A stretch of 64,000 nucleotides of DNA from Microcyclospora pomicola. Its lineage: Eukaryota > Ascomycota > Dothideomycetes > Capnodiales. The number at the start of each line of letters is the position of its first letter. The first letter of the stretch is position 1. The notes beneath the pieces are model-generated. The model saw nothing but the letters and a program-made list of their open reading frames with translations. It ran no database searches and was not told the DNA's origin. The DNA lies in NCBI GenBank assembly GCA_002786065.1, contig NHNY01000004.1:1290236-1354235 (forward strand). Direction: 5' to 3'. Made by a program: the position numbers and the translations under genes. This document shows, one piece after another, positions 1 to 10,700 of the stretch.

Positions 1-1508
1 TCCGAAGTGAGGATCTGGAGAAATACGTCAAAGAGGTGGATTCGAACAAGCGGAACTTGCTGCTTGTCAACAAGGCGGACATGATGACCTTGGAACAGCG
101 GCAGGCATGGGCCAAGTATTTCATGTCAAAGGGAATCAACTTCAAGTTCTTCTCCGCTGAGTTAGCGCGAGAGATGAACGAGGCACGGGATGAGGCTCAG
201 GGTAGCGGCTTCAACGCATTGAAAGACGAGGGAGATGATGGTTCGAGCGAAGAGGAAGAGGAAGACGATGATGACGACGATGATAGTGAAGAGGGGGACG
301 ATGATGATGATGACGAACTAGACGAGGACGACGTTGATGAGGAAATTGACGCCGATGACGCTCTTGTCAAAAACACAAAGAAAGCCAGTCTTCAAGATAA
401 GCAAGAGGAGGATGAGGAGGATTGGGATGATGAAGAGGGCGTGGAAGCTGCACCGGAAGTCGATAGTGGGAAAGTTCCGTTGGAAGAGCAGACTCGCATC
501 TTGACCACCGAAGATCTGGAGTCATTGTTCCTTCAGCATTCTCCTCAGGTTCCACAAGGGTCAGATCCTTCGCAGCCCGCTCGAAAGACACAAATTGGTC
601 TAGTAGGCTACCCCAACGTCGGCAAGTCTTCGACTATCAATGCGTTGCTCGGTGCCAAGAAGGTCTCAGTCTCAGCGACCCCGGGAAAGACGAAGCACTT
701 CCAGACCATTCATCTCTCTTCTAGAGTGGTGCTGTGTGATTGTCCCGGTCTTGTCTTCCCCAACTTCTCCACGACCAAGGGAGAATTGGTCTGCAATGGC
801 GTTCTGCCCATTGACCAGCTGAGAGAATATACTGGTCCAGCAACGCTCGTGGGTCAACGTATTCCTCAAGCATTCCTAGAGGCAATCTATGGCATGAAGA
901 TCGATACTCGACCCCTTGAAGAAGGTGGCACTGGTATTCCGACCGGCGAAGAAGTTCTACGAGCATATGCTTCGGCTCGTGGCTTCCAGACTACAGGCGT
1001 TGGTCAACCTGACGAGAGTCGTGCCGCTCGCCACGTACTAAAAGATTATGTCAAGGGCAAGCTCTTATATTGCCACCCACCGCCTGTCGAGCCGCCAATT
1101 GACGGCAAGTACTTTAACCGCGACTTGTATGACGCCGCTCATCTGCCCGAGAAGCGTCGTGCACATCTCACAGCCGTCGCGCAAACGATGTTTCAGGATG
1201 GCGCTGACGACATGTCCGTGATGGACGACCCTGACATGCTACTCCTGCTGGCACCTCAGGGGGCAAAGACTGGAAGATTGGATAAACAGTTCTTCGCTCC
1301 GGGTCAAGGAAATGGTAGCCTTGTTCAGCCATTTCATCATAAGTACAGTGAGCAGGGCAAGGCACTGTCGGGCAGGAAACTGAAGACAGCAATTGCATTG
1401 GAGAAGGACATTGATCCAGCTGATATGAGGCTCAACTCCAAGAAGCACTTCAAAGGCGGCAAGAAAGCGAAAGGTAAGGTACGGGGTGGAGGCGGAGAGT
1501 ACGTCTGA
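1..1508 (+). CDS. LSG1: Large-subunit GTPase 1 (LSG1-type circularly permuted GTPase), 5'-partial
   Basis: The gene enters from the left edge, so its N terminus is missing; about 500 residues are visible, in frame from base 3. The GTPase motifs run in the permuted order typical of the YlqF/Lsg1 family: NKAD (G4) near base 70, then a G1 P-loop GYPNVGKSS at about 606-632, then DCPGL (G3) near 739. A very acidic Asp/Glu tract (about 240-350) lies between G4 and G1, as in eukaryotic Lsg1. The C terminus is Lys/Gly-rich (KKHFKGGKKAKGKVRGG). Lsg1 is a cytoplasmic GTPase that releases Nmd3 from pre-60S ribosomal subunits. No intron is needed in the visible part. The stop is TGA at 1506-1508. Family assignment is firm; Lsg1 rather than nucleolar Nog2/Nug1 is inferred from the acidic insert and motif spacing. 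Confidence 0.9.
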   Translation, partial: RSEDLEKYVKEVDSNKRNLLLVNKADMMTLEQRQAWAKYFMSKGINFKFFSAELAREMNEARDEAQGSGFNALKDEGDDGSSEEEEEDDDDDDDSEEGDDDDDDELDEDDVDEEIDADDALVKNTKKASLQDKQEEDEEDWDDEEGVEAAPEVDSGKVPLEEQTRILTTEDLESLFLQHSPQVPQGSDPSQPARKTQIGLVGYPNVGKSSTINALLGAKKVSVSATPGKTKHFQTIHLSSRVVLCDCPGLVFPNFSTTKGELVCNGVLPIDQLREYTGPATLVGQRIPQAFLEAIYGMKIDTRPLEEGGTGIPTGEEVLRAYASARGFQTTGVGQPDESRAARHVLKDYVKGKLLYCHPPPVEPPIDGKYFNRDLYDAAHLPEKRRAHLTAVAQTMFQDGADDMSVMDDPDMLLLLAPQGAKTGRLDKQFFAPGQGNGSLVQPFHHKYSEQGKALSGRKLKTAIALEKDIDPADMRLNSKKHFKGGKKAKGKVRGGGGEYV

Positions 1509-2069
1509 TTCCCCATGGCTGCTTGTTTGAAAGCAAGATCCTCGGCGTTGTTGATCGATTGAAGCTTTCGAGGCAAGTTCTTATGGATTGCATGCAGCAT
1601 GAACCCCATATATTGTGTTGCGGAGTCTCGTCGAGGTCGACAAGTCCCAAATGGGCTGGAGCGCCTCATCATTCCGACTGAGCACGTGATGCTTTGAAAT
1701 CGAGCGGCTTCACTCCAGAAGCAATAACCATACTTATGGTCGGGCAAAGCGGTGACTGAAGTACATCGCTTCTCGTTAGAGTCGGAGTGGGCTACAAATG
1801 GCAAAGATGGACTGCTTTCTGTACGAGTTTGGTACATCCGCCAGACTTCCCAATGCGGAAGAAGTGCTCTGGCGAAGGGATATATAAGAAATGATTTCTA
1901 TCGTCTATTTTGCTGCTCCTCGTTAACGAGCTTTCTCAAGTGGAATATCAAAAAGCTCAAGTCTGACCACACGTCCTTGACCGCGCTTTCATCATTCTCT
2001 CGCTCCTAAGGCCCATACATCTTCCTGCATTCTTCTCGTTCACCAAGACGAAAGCTCGCCTAGGACATT
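1509..2069. other. Intergenic, LSG1 3' side and promoter of the next small ORF
   Basis: I see no convincing gene here. A TATATAAG element (1881-1888) and pyrimidine-rich sequence just before 2070 look like a promoter for the small ORF that follows. Confidence 0.5.
1881..1888 (+). promoter_or_regulatory. TATA-box-like element
   Basis: TATATAAG lies about 180 bp upstream of the ATG at 2070 and is followed by a CT-rich stretch, a common fungal promoter arrangement. Functional role is inferred from sequence only. Confidence 0.35.
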
Positions 2070-2393
2070 ATGCCGGCCTTTTTCGAAACTGGGCGTACCA
2101 ACTCCTCTGCCAGCAAGACATCGACTACGACAATGGAGCAGATGCCTCATTCGTACCCACCATTCACCACGTCCAGGCCTCACATCCTCACATACTCCGT
2201 CCCCTACGGTGCTGGGGTCGTTTTCGAACACCGGTCTCATCCACAGTCTCATGCTCAGCCAGAGTTGGTGGAAAAGCAAGGATCGCCGCCCGGAAGAGAT
2301 GTATCTGAACGTTTCGATGCACTCTCAGCTCATCTCAGGTCAGAGGGACTGATGCAAAGACTGAAGACACGTTGCAGTGCGGGTCTTCAGTAG
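2070..2393 (+). CDS. Hypothetical small protein, 107 aa
   Basis: This intronless ORF starts at an ATG after a CT-rich leader with a TATA-like element 180 bp upstream. It encodes a Ser/Thr/Pro-rich, His-containing, probably soluble protein. I see no signal peptide, membrane segment or known domain. The overlapping minus-strand frame is shorter and no more convincing. It lies between LSG1 and the convergently oriented RAI1 gene. It could be a species-specific gene or a chance ORF; only the promoter-like context supports it. Confidence 0.35.
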   Translation: MPAFFETGRTNSSASKTSTTTMEQMPHSYPPFTTSRPHILTYSVPYGAGVVFEHRSHPQSHAQPELVEKQGSPPGRDVSERFDALSAHLRSEGLMQRLKTRCSAGLQ

Positions 2394-2532
2394 GACAAGC
2401 TTCACGAATTGATGCACGCCATTGGCGACTGGGTGGACGTAATGCCATATAGTGGCGACAATATTCTCGGTGCCGAGATTCGGTGCTTTAGATTCCTCCT
2501 GATTCTGGTACTTGGTAGCTGTTTAGAACAAT

Positions 2533-3997
2533 TCAACTTGTCTCATTCGCATTGGCTGTGACATTTCCAAGCATAGCAGCAACTTCCATCCCTCTCAACT
2601 TCTCCCGATGCGTCTTGAAGCTCTGCTTGATGATCTCTCCTGTCCCAGTATCCGCAACTCGAAACACCTCAATGGCTTTCTGTGATTTGACCCGACGAAT
2701 CCTCCACACACCCTCGCCAACGATGGTCTGCTTGAGAAAATCCAGAAACGCCGCCGTCATGTTGATGCTGATGTTGCCATCCCACACTCGTGTACTGGCT
2801 TTGACTTTTTGCGGGATACGTTGCGTGTCCAACTCCTCGACTCGCAGCAGCTCACCGCGCGCGGATCGAAACCCAACAGCAATCTTGGGCACGCCAAGGA
2901 GGAATGACTGCGCCCAAAAGCGCAACAGTTTACGTTCAAACTTCTCGAGCTCGCGAGGTTGGAGAGCATTGAACTCTTGCGTTGTCTTCAATTCGATCCA
3001 CGGGATAGGCGTGCTGGAGTCGTCAGGCTTTTCGCCGAGTACAGCATCTACTTCGCCAGCAAGGATGAGAGACGTGGTACCAATTCCGGTACGGACGATG
3101 GAGCAGAATTGCGCATTATTGTTGACAGTCATAGTATCGCGGGACTCGATCTCACTGCGAGTGCACTCCGACCAGGGTTTGTGAAGTGTTGACAGAGTCT
3201 CAAACTTGTAACCTTAATGCTGTCAGCGTCTAGCCGAAGGTGTAACCGTAGTGACTTACCCCAATACTGCATCATTTCCTGCGGAATCAGATCTCCGCCG
3301 CGTCTCGGCTTTGTCTGTTTCTCCTGAGACCGGCTATGCTGCTTGTACGCGAAGTTTTCCTCGATATATCTATGTCGATTAATGCGAAAAACAAAGAATG
3401 AATTGCACTTTATAGCTTACATGGTATCCTTGATCACATGCCATTAGTTTGCGTTCGAGCTTACAAATCTGATAGTCACGATCGCGCACCTGGAAAAGAG
3501 TGGCATTCATCTCAAACTCGTTGAACATGTCGAATGCTGCCGTCAAGATCTATGTTGTGAGCTCACATGGTCGCTGTCTATCTAACTCAGCCCTTAGGCT
3601 GATCTGCAAGAGAACTCACTTTGGTCATCATCCCTCGCCACGTAACGAGCTCAGCTTTGACTCTGACATTCTTGATATCTCCACCATTGTCATTCAGGCT
3701 TTGAAGTGACTTGTCTTCGTACGCCTGGATTGTATCCAATAGACTGTCGAGATGTTCTTCCACGCTGTCGTCCCGCTGGATGAAGCTGTCATACCCAGCC
3801 GAGAGATCCAGTGTACGCGTTTCGCCCCATGGCGCTTGGAATATCGGAGGATAATAATAGCTCAAGGATTCCGTAGACAAGGGGCGAAGTTGGTGATCGT
3901 CGTTGTACGAGAAGTAGGTGAACTCCCGCGGCCGACGGATTGATGTTTGCCCAGTTGCAAACCGTTGGGTAGGCTCGAGTTCGAAGATCGGCATCAT
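2533..3997 (-). CDS. RAI1: RAI1/DXO-family decapping nuclease, five exons
   Basis: I reconstruct exons 3997-3620, 3549-3490, 3428-3421, 3369-3260 and 3212-2533. They join in frame to 411 aa, the usual length for fungal Rai1. N-terminal EFTYFSYNDD and the following LRPLSTESLSYYYPP match the family start. The catalytic core is in the last exon: VVRTGIG-like, GEVDAV and ELKT supply the acidic metal-binding residues. The joins restore FQDTIYIEEN and QYWGYKFETL, both family-typical. Rai1 pairs with the nuclear 5'-3' exonuclease Rat1 and removes incomplete or non-canonical mRNA caps. The third exon is only 8 nt (GATACCAT), flanked by introns of 61 and 51 nt. Two ATGs are adjacent at the start; either is plausible. 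TGA at 2533-2535 ends the frame. Confidence 0.9.
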
Positions 3998-4505
3998 GCA
4001 AACATTATGCTGATACCCAAGGTAAGTGTGTTGGTAGACATCAATGGCCCTTTTGTTCTTTACGTTTGCCGTCCATACACGCGACCAGAGATGATTGATA
4101 GTGTGATGGTCGAGGCTGGTCCACGATCAATGCTCTTCCGCCTCTCATTTCGTCATGGCCTGTGGCTGAGCTACCTAGATCCATCTCGTGCCAGGCGGAA
4201 GTAGAGCATAACGCCGATGCCCAGGCACCACCATTACCTGCACATCCAGATGGCCACTCTCAAGCTACCTCACTTTATATCGTCTGTCCACGACCTCGAA
4301 GCGGAGGCAATATAAGAGAGCACTTCATCGAACAATTCGGAGCAGAAACCTACCTGTCAGACTTCGCAGCGGTTCCGGCGCAACATTGCACACACCATCT
4401 GGGATAGCACCCAAGGGAACTTGGCGGATGCGTAGCCTTGCAACCATTTGACCTTCTACCACTGCGCGCGTCCATCATTCGTCCCGGCAAGGAGCAGCAT
4501 TCGAC
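3998..4505. other. Divergent promoter region between RAI1 and the MINDY gene
   Basis: Head-to-head spacer of about 500 bp between the minus-strand RAI1 and plus-strand MINDY gene. Short open frames here have no coding character. It presumably carries both promoters. Confidence 0.5.
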
Positions 4506-7364
4506 ATGGTCACCCGAAAACCAGTGCCTGGGCAACTGGCAACACCCGCTCCAGCGCACAATACCTCTGCTTCCTCGAACCCGCCGTACCCCACTACTCC
4601 AACCACAGACAGTCAGGCTCCAACAGGCACAGGGAACGTCTACACGCCTCAATTGGGGAATGTGGCAGCCTTAGATTTGATCGACATGCAGGAGGCGAGA
4701 AAGCGATCAGGAAGTGATTCGGACATTTCTTCGCATGGGACATGGAACTCTGATGACGACGACCGTGACGACGACGACAAACAAGCAGAACCGGCTACAT
4801 CCGATATACCAAAACCACTTCGCATCACCCCGGTCAAGCAGCCAGGCGAGCACAAGGAGGGGAACAGGGAAGAGTTGCCCGCAGTCTTGCGAGTTGGCCC
4901 AGCGGGAGGAACGTCGAAACAAGTCACTCAAGCTGCGCAACAGTTTGGCGATGGAGCACAATCAAATCCATGGCTGGGACCAACTTTAGGTTCGGTGACC
5001 AACACAGGGCAGCGACCGGTTGTCCCAACCATGGTGTCCAACAACCCATACAGACAACAGAATGGGTACGAGCCGCAAAACAGTCAGACTGCATGGCAGG
5101 AAGTACAATCTCAACCTCCGACACAACCTCCACCACCGCCGCCAGTGGAGCTGCCGGCAGTGACTACACCCTCTCAGGAGCTTGCACACATGTCACTAGG
5201 TCAAGGCATATCTGGGAGCTCAAGCACCTACAAGACTGCAGAGATGTTGCCTGTGTCTACTGTACCTGGACGCCAATTCTCAGATGAGGAATCCGACCAA
5301 GCACCAAGCAACAATCCCATACCCATCTCAAACCCTTGGCAGGATGATCAGCCGTGGTACGGAGAAGATGCTGCACACTCACAAACAATGCCATCTGCAC
5401 CGCCACCATTACCGCCTGGGCGCAATGCGAATGAAACGCCCATCGATCTACCGCCTTCCGGGCAACCTCCAACCACATCAGACTCTCTGCTTGATCGGCA
5501 AGACCATGTACAACACCAGCAATCATCTAACGATGCAGCTACGCTTTCAGACCGACCTGGTAACATTTCCATACCAAACCCTGCCGCTGCGCGTTCAACA
5601 GAGTCGGTACCCGAGACACCAGGAACACGAATGCGGCGTCAGAAGAACGAGCACTATCAGATCAAGAATGTCCGCTGGCTGGACGGTCCAGCAATGCGCA
5701 CAAGTCCAGTCCTCACTCAGAACGCCAATGGCCCTTGTCCCTTGCTTGCGCTTGTCAATGCATTGGTACTCGGTACGCCACCCAATGTAGATACTGCGTT
5801 GATCGAAACACTACGGACAAGGGAGCAAGTGAGCCTCGGACTGCTGCTTGACGCTGTGTTTGATGAATTGATGTCGGGGCGACGTGGTGAGTCTGCAGAC
5901 GATCTGCCTGATGTCAGTGATCTATACGCATTCCTGCTCGCACTTCACACCGGTATGAACGTGAACCCACGATTTGTCACGTCACTTGCCGGATTGCCGG
6001 GTTCGCCGAGTGGCGATTCAAGAGTCGACCATATACATCCGCTTGAACGCCCAGAAAACAAGCCAGGGAGTTTTGAGGAGACTCGGGAGATGCGACTGTA
6101 CTCTACTTTCAATGTGCCACTAATTCACGGCTGGACGGCACCGAAAGGTACGCCAGATTATGATGCTTTCGAACGATCTGCTCAGACATTCGAGGATGCA
6201 CAGAACGTCCAGTTTTCACAGGTTGAATTGGAAGACAAGCTACAATCCGAAGGTCTCAGTTCTGTAGAGCAGCAGAAACTCCAGGACATTCACACCATCA
6301 AGAATTTCCTAGACTCATGGCCTACACAATTGACAAACCACGGCTTGGAGATGATTTCCTCGAGCTTGAAGCTTGGCCAGATCGCGATCTTGTTCCGCAA
6401 TGACCATTTCAGTACACTGTACAAAGAGTCCAAGCATGGTGCGCTGATGACACTGGTCACTGATGCTGGTTACTCGAGCCACGAGGAGATTGTCTGGGAG
6501 AGCTTGGTTGACGTCAATGGAGCTGCATCGGAGCTCTTCAGCGGTGATTTTCGTACAGTGAGCCATCAGCAAGACGCAAGGCTCAACCAAAATAGTTCCG
6601 CGGGTGGTGAAGAAGGCTGGCAAACGGTTCCCAGTACACGACGACAAGATCATCAGCGAATACCTTCCGATGCCCGGACGACACCGGCGACCGCCGAAAT
6701 TCGACCTCCTCTCCCTGGCTCTCGTCCTGCACAAGAGGCTGCTCCAACAAGTGTTAGCGACGCTGAGTCACAAAGGAGAGCAGCTGAGCAAGAAGACCAC
6801 GATCTGGCACTTGCCCTTCAACTTCAAGAGGAGGAGGAAGACCAGCAACGGCAAGCTGATCAACGCAGACGACGCGAGCAAGAACTATCGGAGCAGTTCC
6901 TGTCGACCGAATCAAGCGAAGGTCCTCGTCCTACCATCCCGCCCAGGCGAGGGACAGGCCGTAACACCTCTACCACGAATATTCCCATTACCAATCGTCC
7001 GCGGCCTAGCGGACGTCCTGCCGTCAATAGACCTGCAGACCAAGACGATCCCGAAGCACCTCCATCTTATGAGCAAGCTGCGACTGATCGACCCTACCGT
7101 CCTGCTGGTTCCACAGCGCCCGGCATGCAAGGCAGTCCTTTGTCGGCATACGATGCGCTTCGCCAGCAGCAGAACGCTATGAGCACTACGAGCCTCAACT
7201 CTACTGCATCCCCCCCGTACCATGCCCGCCAACGCAGCGATGGCAACCGCCTTCGACGGCGAGACAGCCAGCTTGCTGGATCCGGACTTGGTAACCCATC
7301 GCCGCAGCGGGTTAATCAGGCAGCCAATGTACATGACGCAGAGGAGAGATGTAGTGTAATGTAA
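4506..7364 (+). CDS. MINDY-family (FAM63-type) deubiquitinase with C-terminal CaaX-like motif
   Basis: One uninterrupted exon encodes 952 aa. The first ~380 residues are low-complexity (Pro, Ser, Gln, acidic runs). The MINDY catalytic domain follows at about residues 385-700, with the signature NANGPCPLLALVNAL near residue 405 (catalytic Cys in NGPCPL) and a downstream FRNDHFSTLYK segment that supplies the His. MINDY enzymes trim K48-linked polyubiquitin chains. The C-terminal third is Gln/Arg/Glu-rich, including an ALALQLQEEEE helix that resembles a ubiquitin-interacting motif, then Pro/Ser-rich. The protein ends in CSVM, which fits a CaaX prenylation box; membrane tethering is inferred. It ends at TAA. 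Confidence 0.9.
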   Translation: MVTRKPVPGQLATPAPAHNTSASSNPPYPTTPTTDSQAPTGTGNVYTPQLGNVAALDLIDMQEARKRSGSDSDISSHGTWNSDDDDRDDDDKQAEPATSDIPKPLRITPVKQPGEHKEGNREELPAVLRVGPAGGTSKQVTQAAQQFGDGAQSNPWLGPTLGSVTNTGQRPVVPTMVSNNPYRQQNGYEPQNSQTAWQEVQSQPPTQPPPPPPVELPAVTTPSQELAHMSLGQGISGSSSTYKTAEMLPVSTVPGRQFSDEESDQAPSNNPIPISNPWQDDQPWYGEDAAHSQTMPSAPPPLPPGRNANETPIDLPPSGQPPTTSDSLLDRQDHVQHQQSSNDAATLSDRPGNISIPNPAAARSTESVPETPGTRMRRQKNEHYQIKNVRWLDGPAMRTSPVLTQNANGPCPLLALVNALVLGTPPNVDTALIETLRTREQVSLGLLLDAVFDELMSGRRGESADDLPDVSDLYAFLLALHTGMNVNPRFVTSLAGLPGSPSGDSRVDHIHPLERPENKPGSFEETREMRLYSTFNVPLIHGWTAPKGTPDYDAFERSAQTFEDAQNVQFSQVELEDKLQSEGLSSVEQQKLQDIHTIKNFLDSWPTQLTNHGLEMISSSLKLGQIAILFRNDHFSTLYKESKHGALMTLVTDAGYSSHEEIVWESLVDVNGAASELFSGDFRTVSHQQDARLNQNSSAGGEEGWQTVPSTRRQDHQRIPSDARTTPATAEIRPPLPGSRPAQEAAPTSVSDAESQRRAAEQEDHDLALALQLQEEEEDQQRQADQRRRREQELSEQFLSTESSEGPRPTIPPRRGTGRNTSTTNIPITNRPRPSGRPAVNRPADQDDPEAPPSYEQAATDRPYRPAGSTAPGMQGSPLSAYDALRQQQNAMSTTSLNSTASPPYHARQRSDGNRLRRRDSQLAGSGLGNPSPQRVNQAANVHDAEERCSVM

Positions 7365-7702
7365 AATTAGCCTTGTTGTTTCTAGCATAGCAATACGATA
7401 CATGATACCCACATCATTTCTTCGTGCCTCGTTCGCATGAGCAGCTATAAAGAACTACACACTATAACAGTAAAATTACGGTTGGGTGTACCTCGTTGTA
7501 GGACAAACCTTCCAGTGCGGCTATGTTTGCATATGCATTGTACAACGCATAGGAAATACAATGATGAGGTGACGAGTGAATTCTGGAACTTGATACATTG
7601 GTTGGTCTATATCATCAAAGAAAAACGCCAGACGCGGACTGTGCCATGATGTGTACAAAAATGCGCCCTAAAATGCGGGCCTAATGCTAACAGAAACAAG
7701 AA
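7365..7702. other. Intergenic between convergent genes
   Basis: Tail-to-tail spacer; no gene seen. It should contain the 3' UTRs of both flanking genes. Confidence 0.5.
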
Positions 7703-10700
7703 TTATGGTTCGTCCTCTTTTCGAGTGACCATTTCGCGGACTTCGCTCAAAGCAAGCGGGTAGCTCGTGGGGCGATAAGGCGCCGGCTCTTCGGACGCGG
7801 ACACCCAGATGCCCTTGGTGATCTCCTTGCCCAGCATCTCCATGATAGGCGTGACGATGGGGAGACAGGCGAAGAGGGTAGTATAGCAGATGAGCGCGGT
7901 CAGGAGCATGTTCAGCCAGAATGGGAGGCCTTGGCCAGCGAAGAAAACACAAACCAGACTGCCCATGGACCAGAAGACCAGCCCGTGAATCAGGTAGATC
8001 GTGAAGACGTGAGGAAAGAGGAAGAGGAAGACTTTGGTCGACAGGACTGCTTGCACCCATGTCGACAGCTCTACGACGTATTGTGCGGCTACAGCGAATA
8101 CGAGTCCGTTGAGTTTGGGCTCGGTGTAGCCAGGATAGCCGGCCCGAGCGGTGTCCATGATAGGAAGATCGGTTTGCATGTCAGGATGAATGCCACGCTC
8201 GTTGGTCGAGAACGTGTAGCCGGTCCAGACAGAAAGCAGATCGTTGCCCAAACTCGCGAAGACCAGGACACAGGCTAGGATCAACATTGGGTAGTGAATG
8301 AGGGGGTTCGCTTGGATGGGTTTGCGGTACTTGTATGTGATGTCCAGATCGGCGAGCATCAGACCGAACCAGAAGTAAGATCCCCACGACATTGCGTACC
8401 AGTGATTGATGATGCAGAAAGCGTAGTAGCCGAAACGCTTCCAAGGCGTCTTGATCTCACGGATGATGACCACGCCAAGTAGCACCAGCCAACTGTTTTG
8501 GAGCTGCACGGGTATTGTCCACAGTACACCAGTGCAGAAGTTCCAGGTCAATTGAGGAGCGGCATTAGGAATAAGGTAGAAAAGCTGTAGTGTTTCGTCG
8601 ATAAAATAGCCGAAGTTGGTGTATAAAGTGGTTGATGGCCAGGTTGACCAGGTGATAGAGGGGATGTATTCAAGATAGTAAACGGCACCAAGGTCCATGA
8701 GAAAGTACTCGAACAGGATGACGGCCGTGATTGGGATCATTAGACGTGGGCAACGACAGACGACCTTCTCGGCAATAGTCTTGAGATTGCCGGTGCGAAG
8801 ATAGCCGCTGGTCAGGAAACGTGTCGAGGTGGTGAAGAAGATACCGACCCAGATCTCGTTGAAGAAAAAAGGTTCAATCGTTCTTCGTGCCCAGTACTCA
8901 CTTTCATAGTGCTGGGGTAAATATTCTTCGATCACAGAAGGGACAAATGTGAGGATGAAATGAGTGCAAGAAACAAGAAGCGAGCATACGGCGACCAGAC
9001 CAGCGAGGTAGTCTACACGCGTGCGTGCTTGTGGGACCGCTCCAGGCTTCGGCGTAGGCTTTGCTCCCGGGTTCGCCGCAGCCTGCGAGCCCTCGGGCAC
9101 ATAGTCGAGGCGTGATGGTGCTTTCGAAAGCAGATCTGCTGTAGATGCGTCCATGCGATTTGCAAGTGGTTCGATGGCGTCGAAACTAGTACCGGGTCTG
9201 CCATATGGACCCTCTTTCTCATACGCAGCAAGCGTTGCGGTACTCGCAGCAGCGGAGTATAGAAGAGGTTGACCGCTGACGGATCGGCCTTGTGCACCCA
9301 GATAAGGGCGACCAGGGCTAGCGCTGCCATCGATCAATGTAGTCGAGCTCCCAACCATCATTGGCCTCAAGTGGTCCATCTCGAAATCGGTCTGCGTGGT
9401 CCATGCATCGGAGACTGGTCTGCTCTTCGAGTTCAGATATGCTTGGGATTCTGGCCGGTTCTTGCCTTCATAGTATCCGCTTGGCATAGGCGAGGTCGGC
9501 ATTTTCGGCCGGCTCATCGGAACCGTTGAAGACCGGGCGGGGGCCTTCTTGCCCATCATTTTGCGCGCAACTGCGTGAATGATCAGCACAGCGCTGAACG
9601 CCAGGCTCGCTATGATTATGGCGATTCCAGCCGCATGATTCTTCTTGCTCGGTACTGGCACACTCGCAGTTTCTCTCGAGGTCATTGCATCAGTGTAAGG
9701 CGTGCTTGCCCGTAAAGTCCAATCTTCAGTGGAACAGTACTGGCTGGAATCGCAGCTTGCCTGTCCAAGCTGTGACTCGCTTGTCAAAGACGAGTTGAAG
9801 AACAACCGGATCCATCCGATGCCAGCTGTTGTACCGCTGACCGCTGGGGTTTGCATCCAGTCTAGATCACCGTTAGACCAATGCTTGAATATAAGCGACG
9901 AGGCCATCTCGACCATGTTTGCATTACTCGTCGGCACGGTGGTCAGAGTGTTGTTGCCCACCCAGTAGGTGATGTCGTCACTTGTCCAGTCCATCCGGTA
10001 GGGCAAGTAGCCGTATGGGAAATTGTACGAAGGCAGTGATGAATAATTGAGTCCGGCGGTGAGGTTTGGAGCCTGCCCACCATATGTTGTCTGAAAACTT
10101 GGATCGTATCCATTTCCCATGGCTAGCAAGTCGAGCTCCGCCGAAACTGATTCGTTGTGTTCTGCTCTCATCGTCAAGGCAGTACCTTGCCCGTATGGCG
10201 GACTCTTCATGAGTGCTCGAAAAGAGCCATATTGAATGTCCTTCCGTACCGTCTCTATCACTGCCCCGTCCACCAGATGAGTGGAAGTGTATGGCGAGAC
10301 AGTGAGATTCAGGATCGACGGAGCAATATTCCATTCGGTGATGTTGGACGAAAAGAAAACGTTGGACTTGGCCGCCCCTTCTCTGTAGTAGATTGTCCAT
10401 CCCTTCTCATATTTATGCTCGAACTCGTTGATGGTGAACAGGTCGGCGGGAAGGGTGGTGTTGGACGCCGTCTCATTGAAATATGCAATTATGGAATCCG
10501 TGAAGACATTTCCCGTGACAGGGTCTGAGTATCCGCAAGTGCAAGTAGCGGTTCCATTGTCTACTGATGTCGCGGCACTCGAAGTCGCGCTGCTGGTACT
10601 GCTACTAGTGGTGCTGATGTCGGCATCCGTGGTTGTGCTGGTGACCGAAGTCGCTGTGATGGAGGAGGAGGAAGACGTAGTCGTGGTCGTATCGTCCTGC

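Noticed and set aside
6315-6734. Minus-strand frames inside the MINDY gene and other antisense frames over coding genes
   Set aside because: They are by-products of codon bias in the real gene on the opposite strand.
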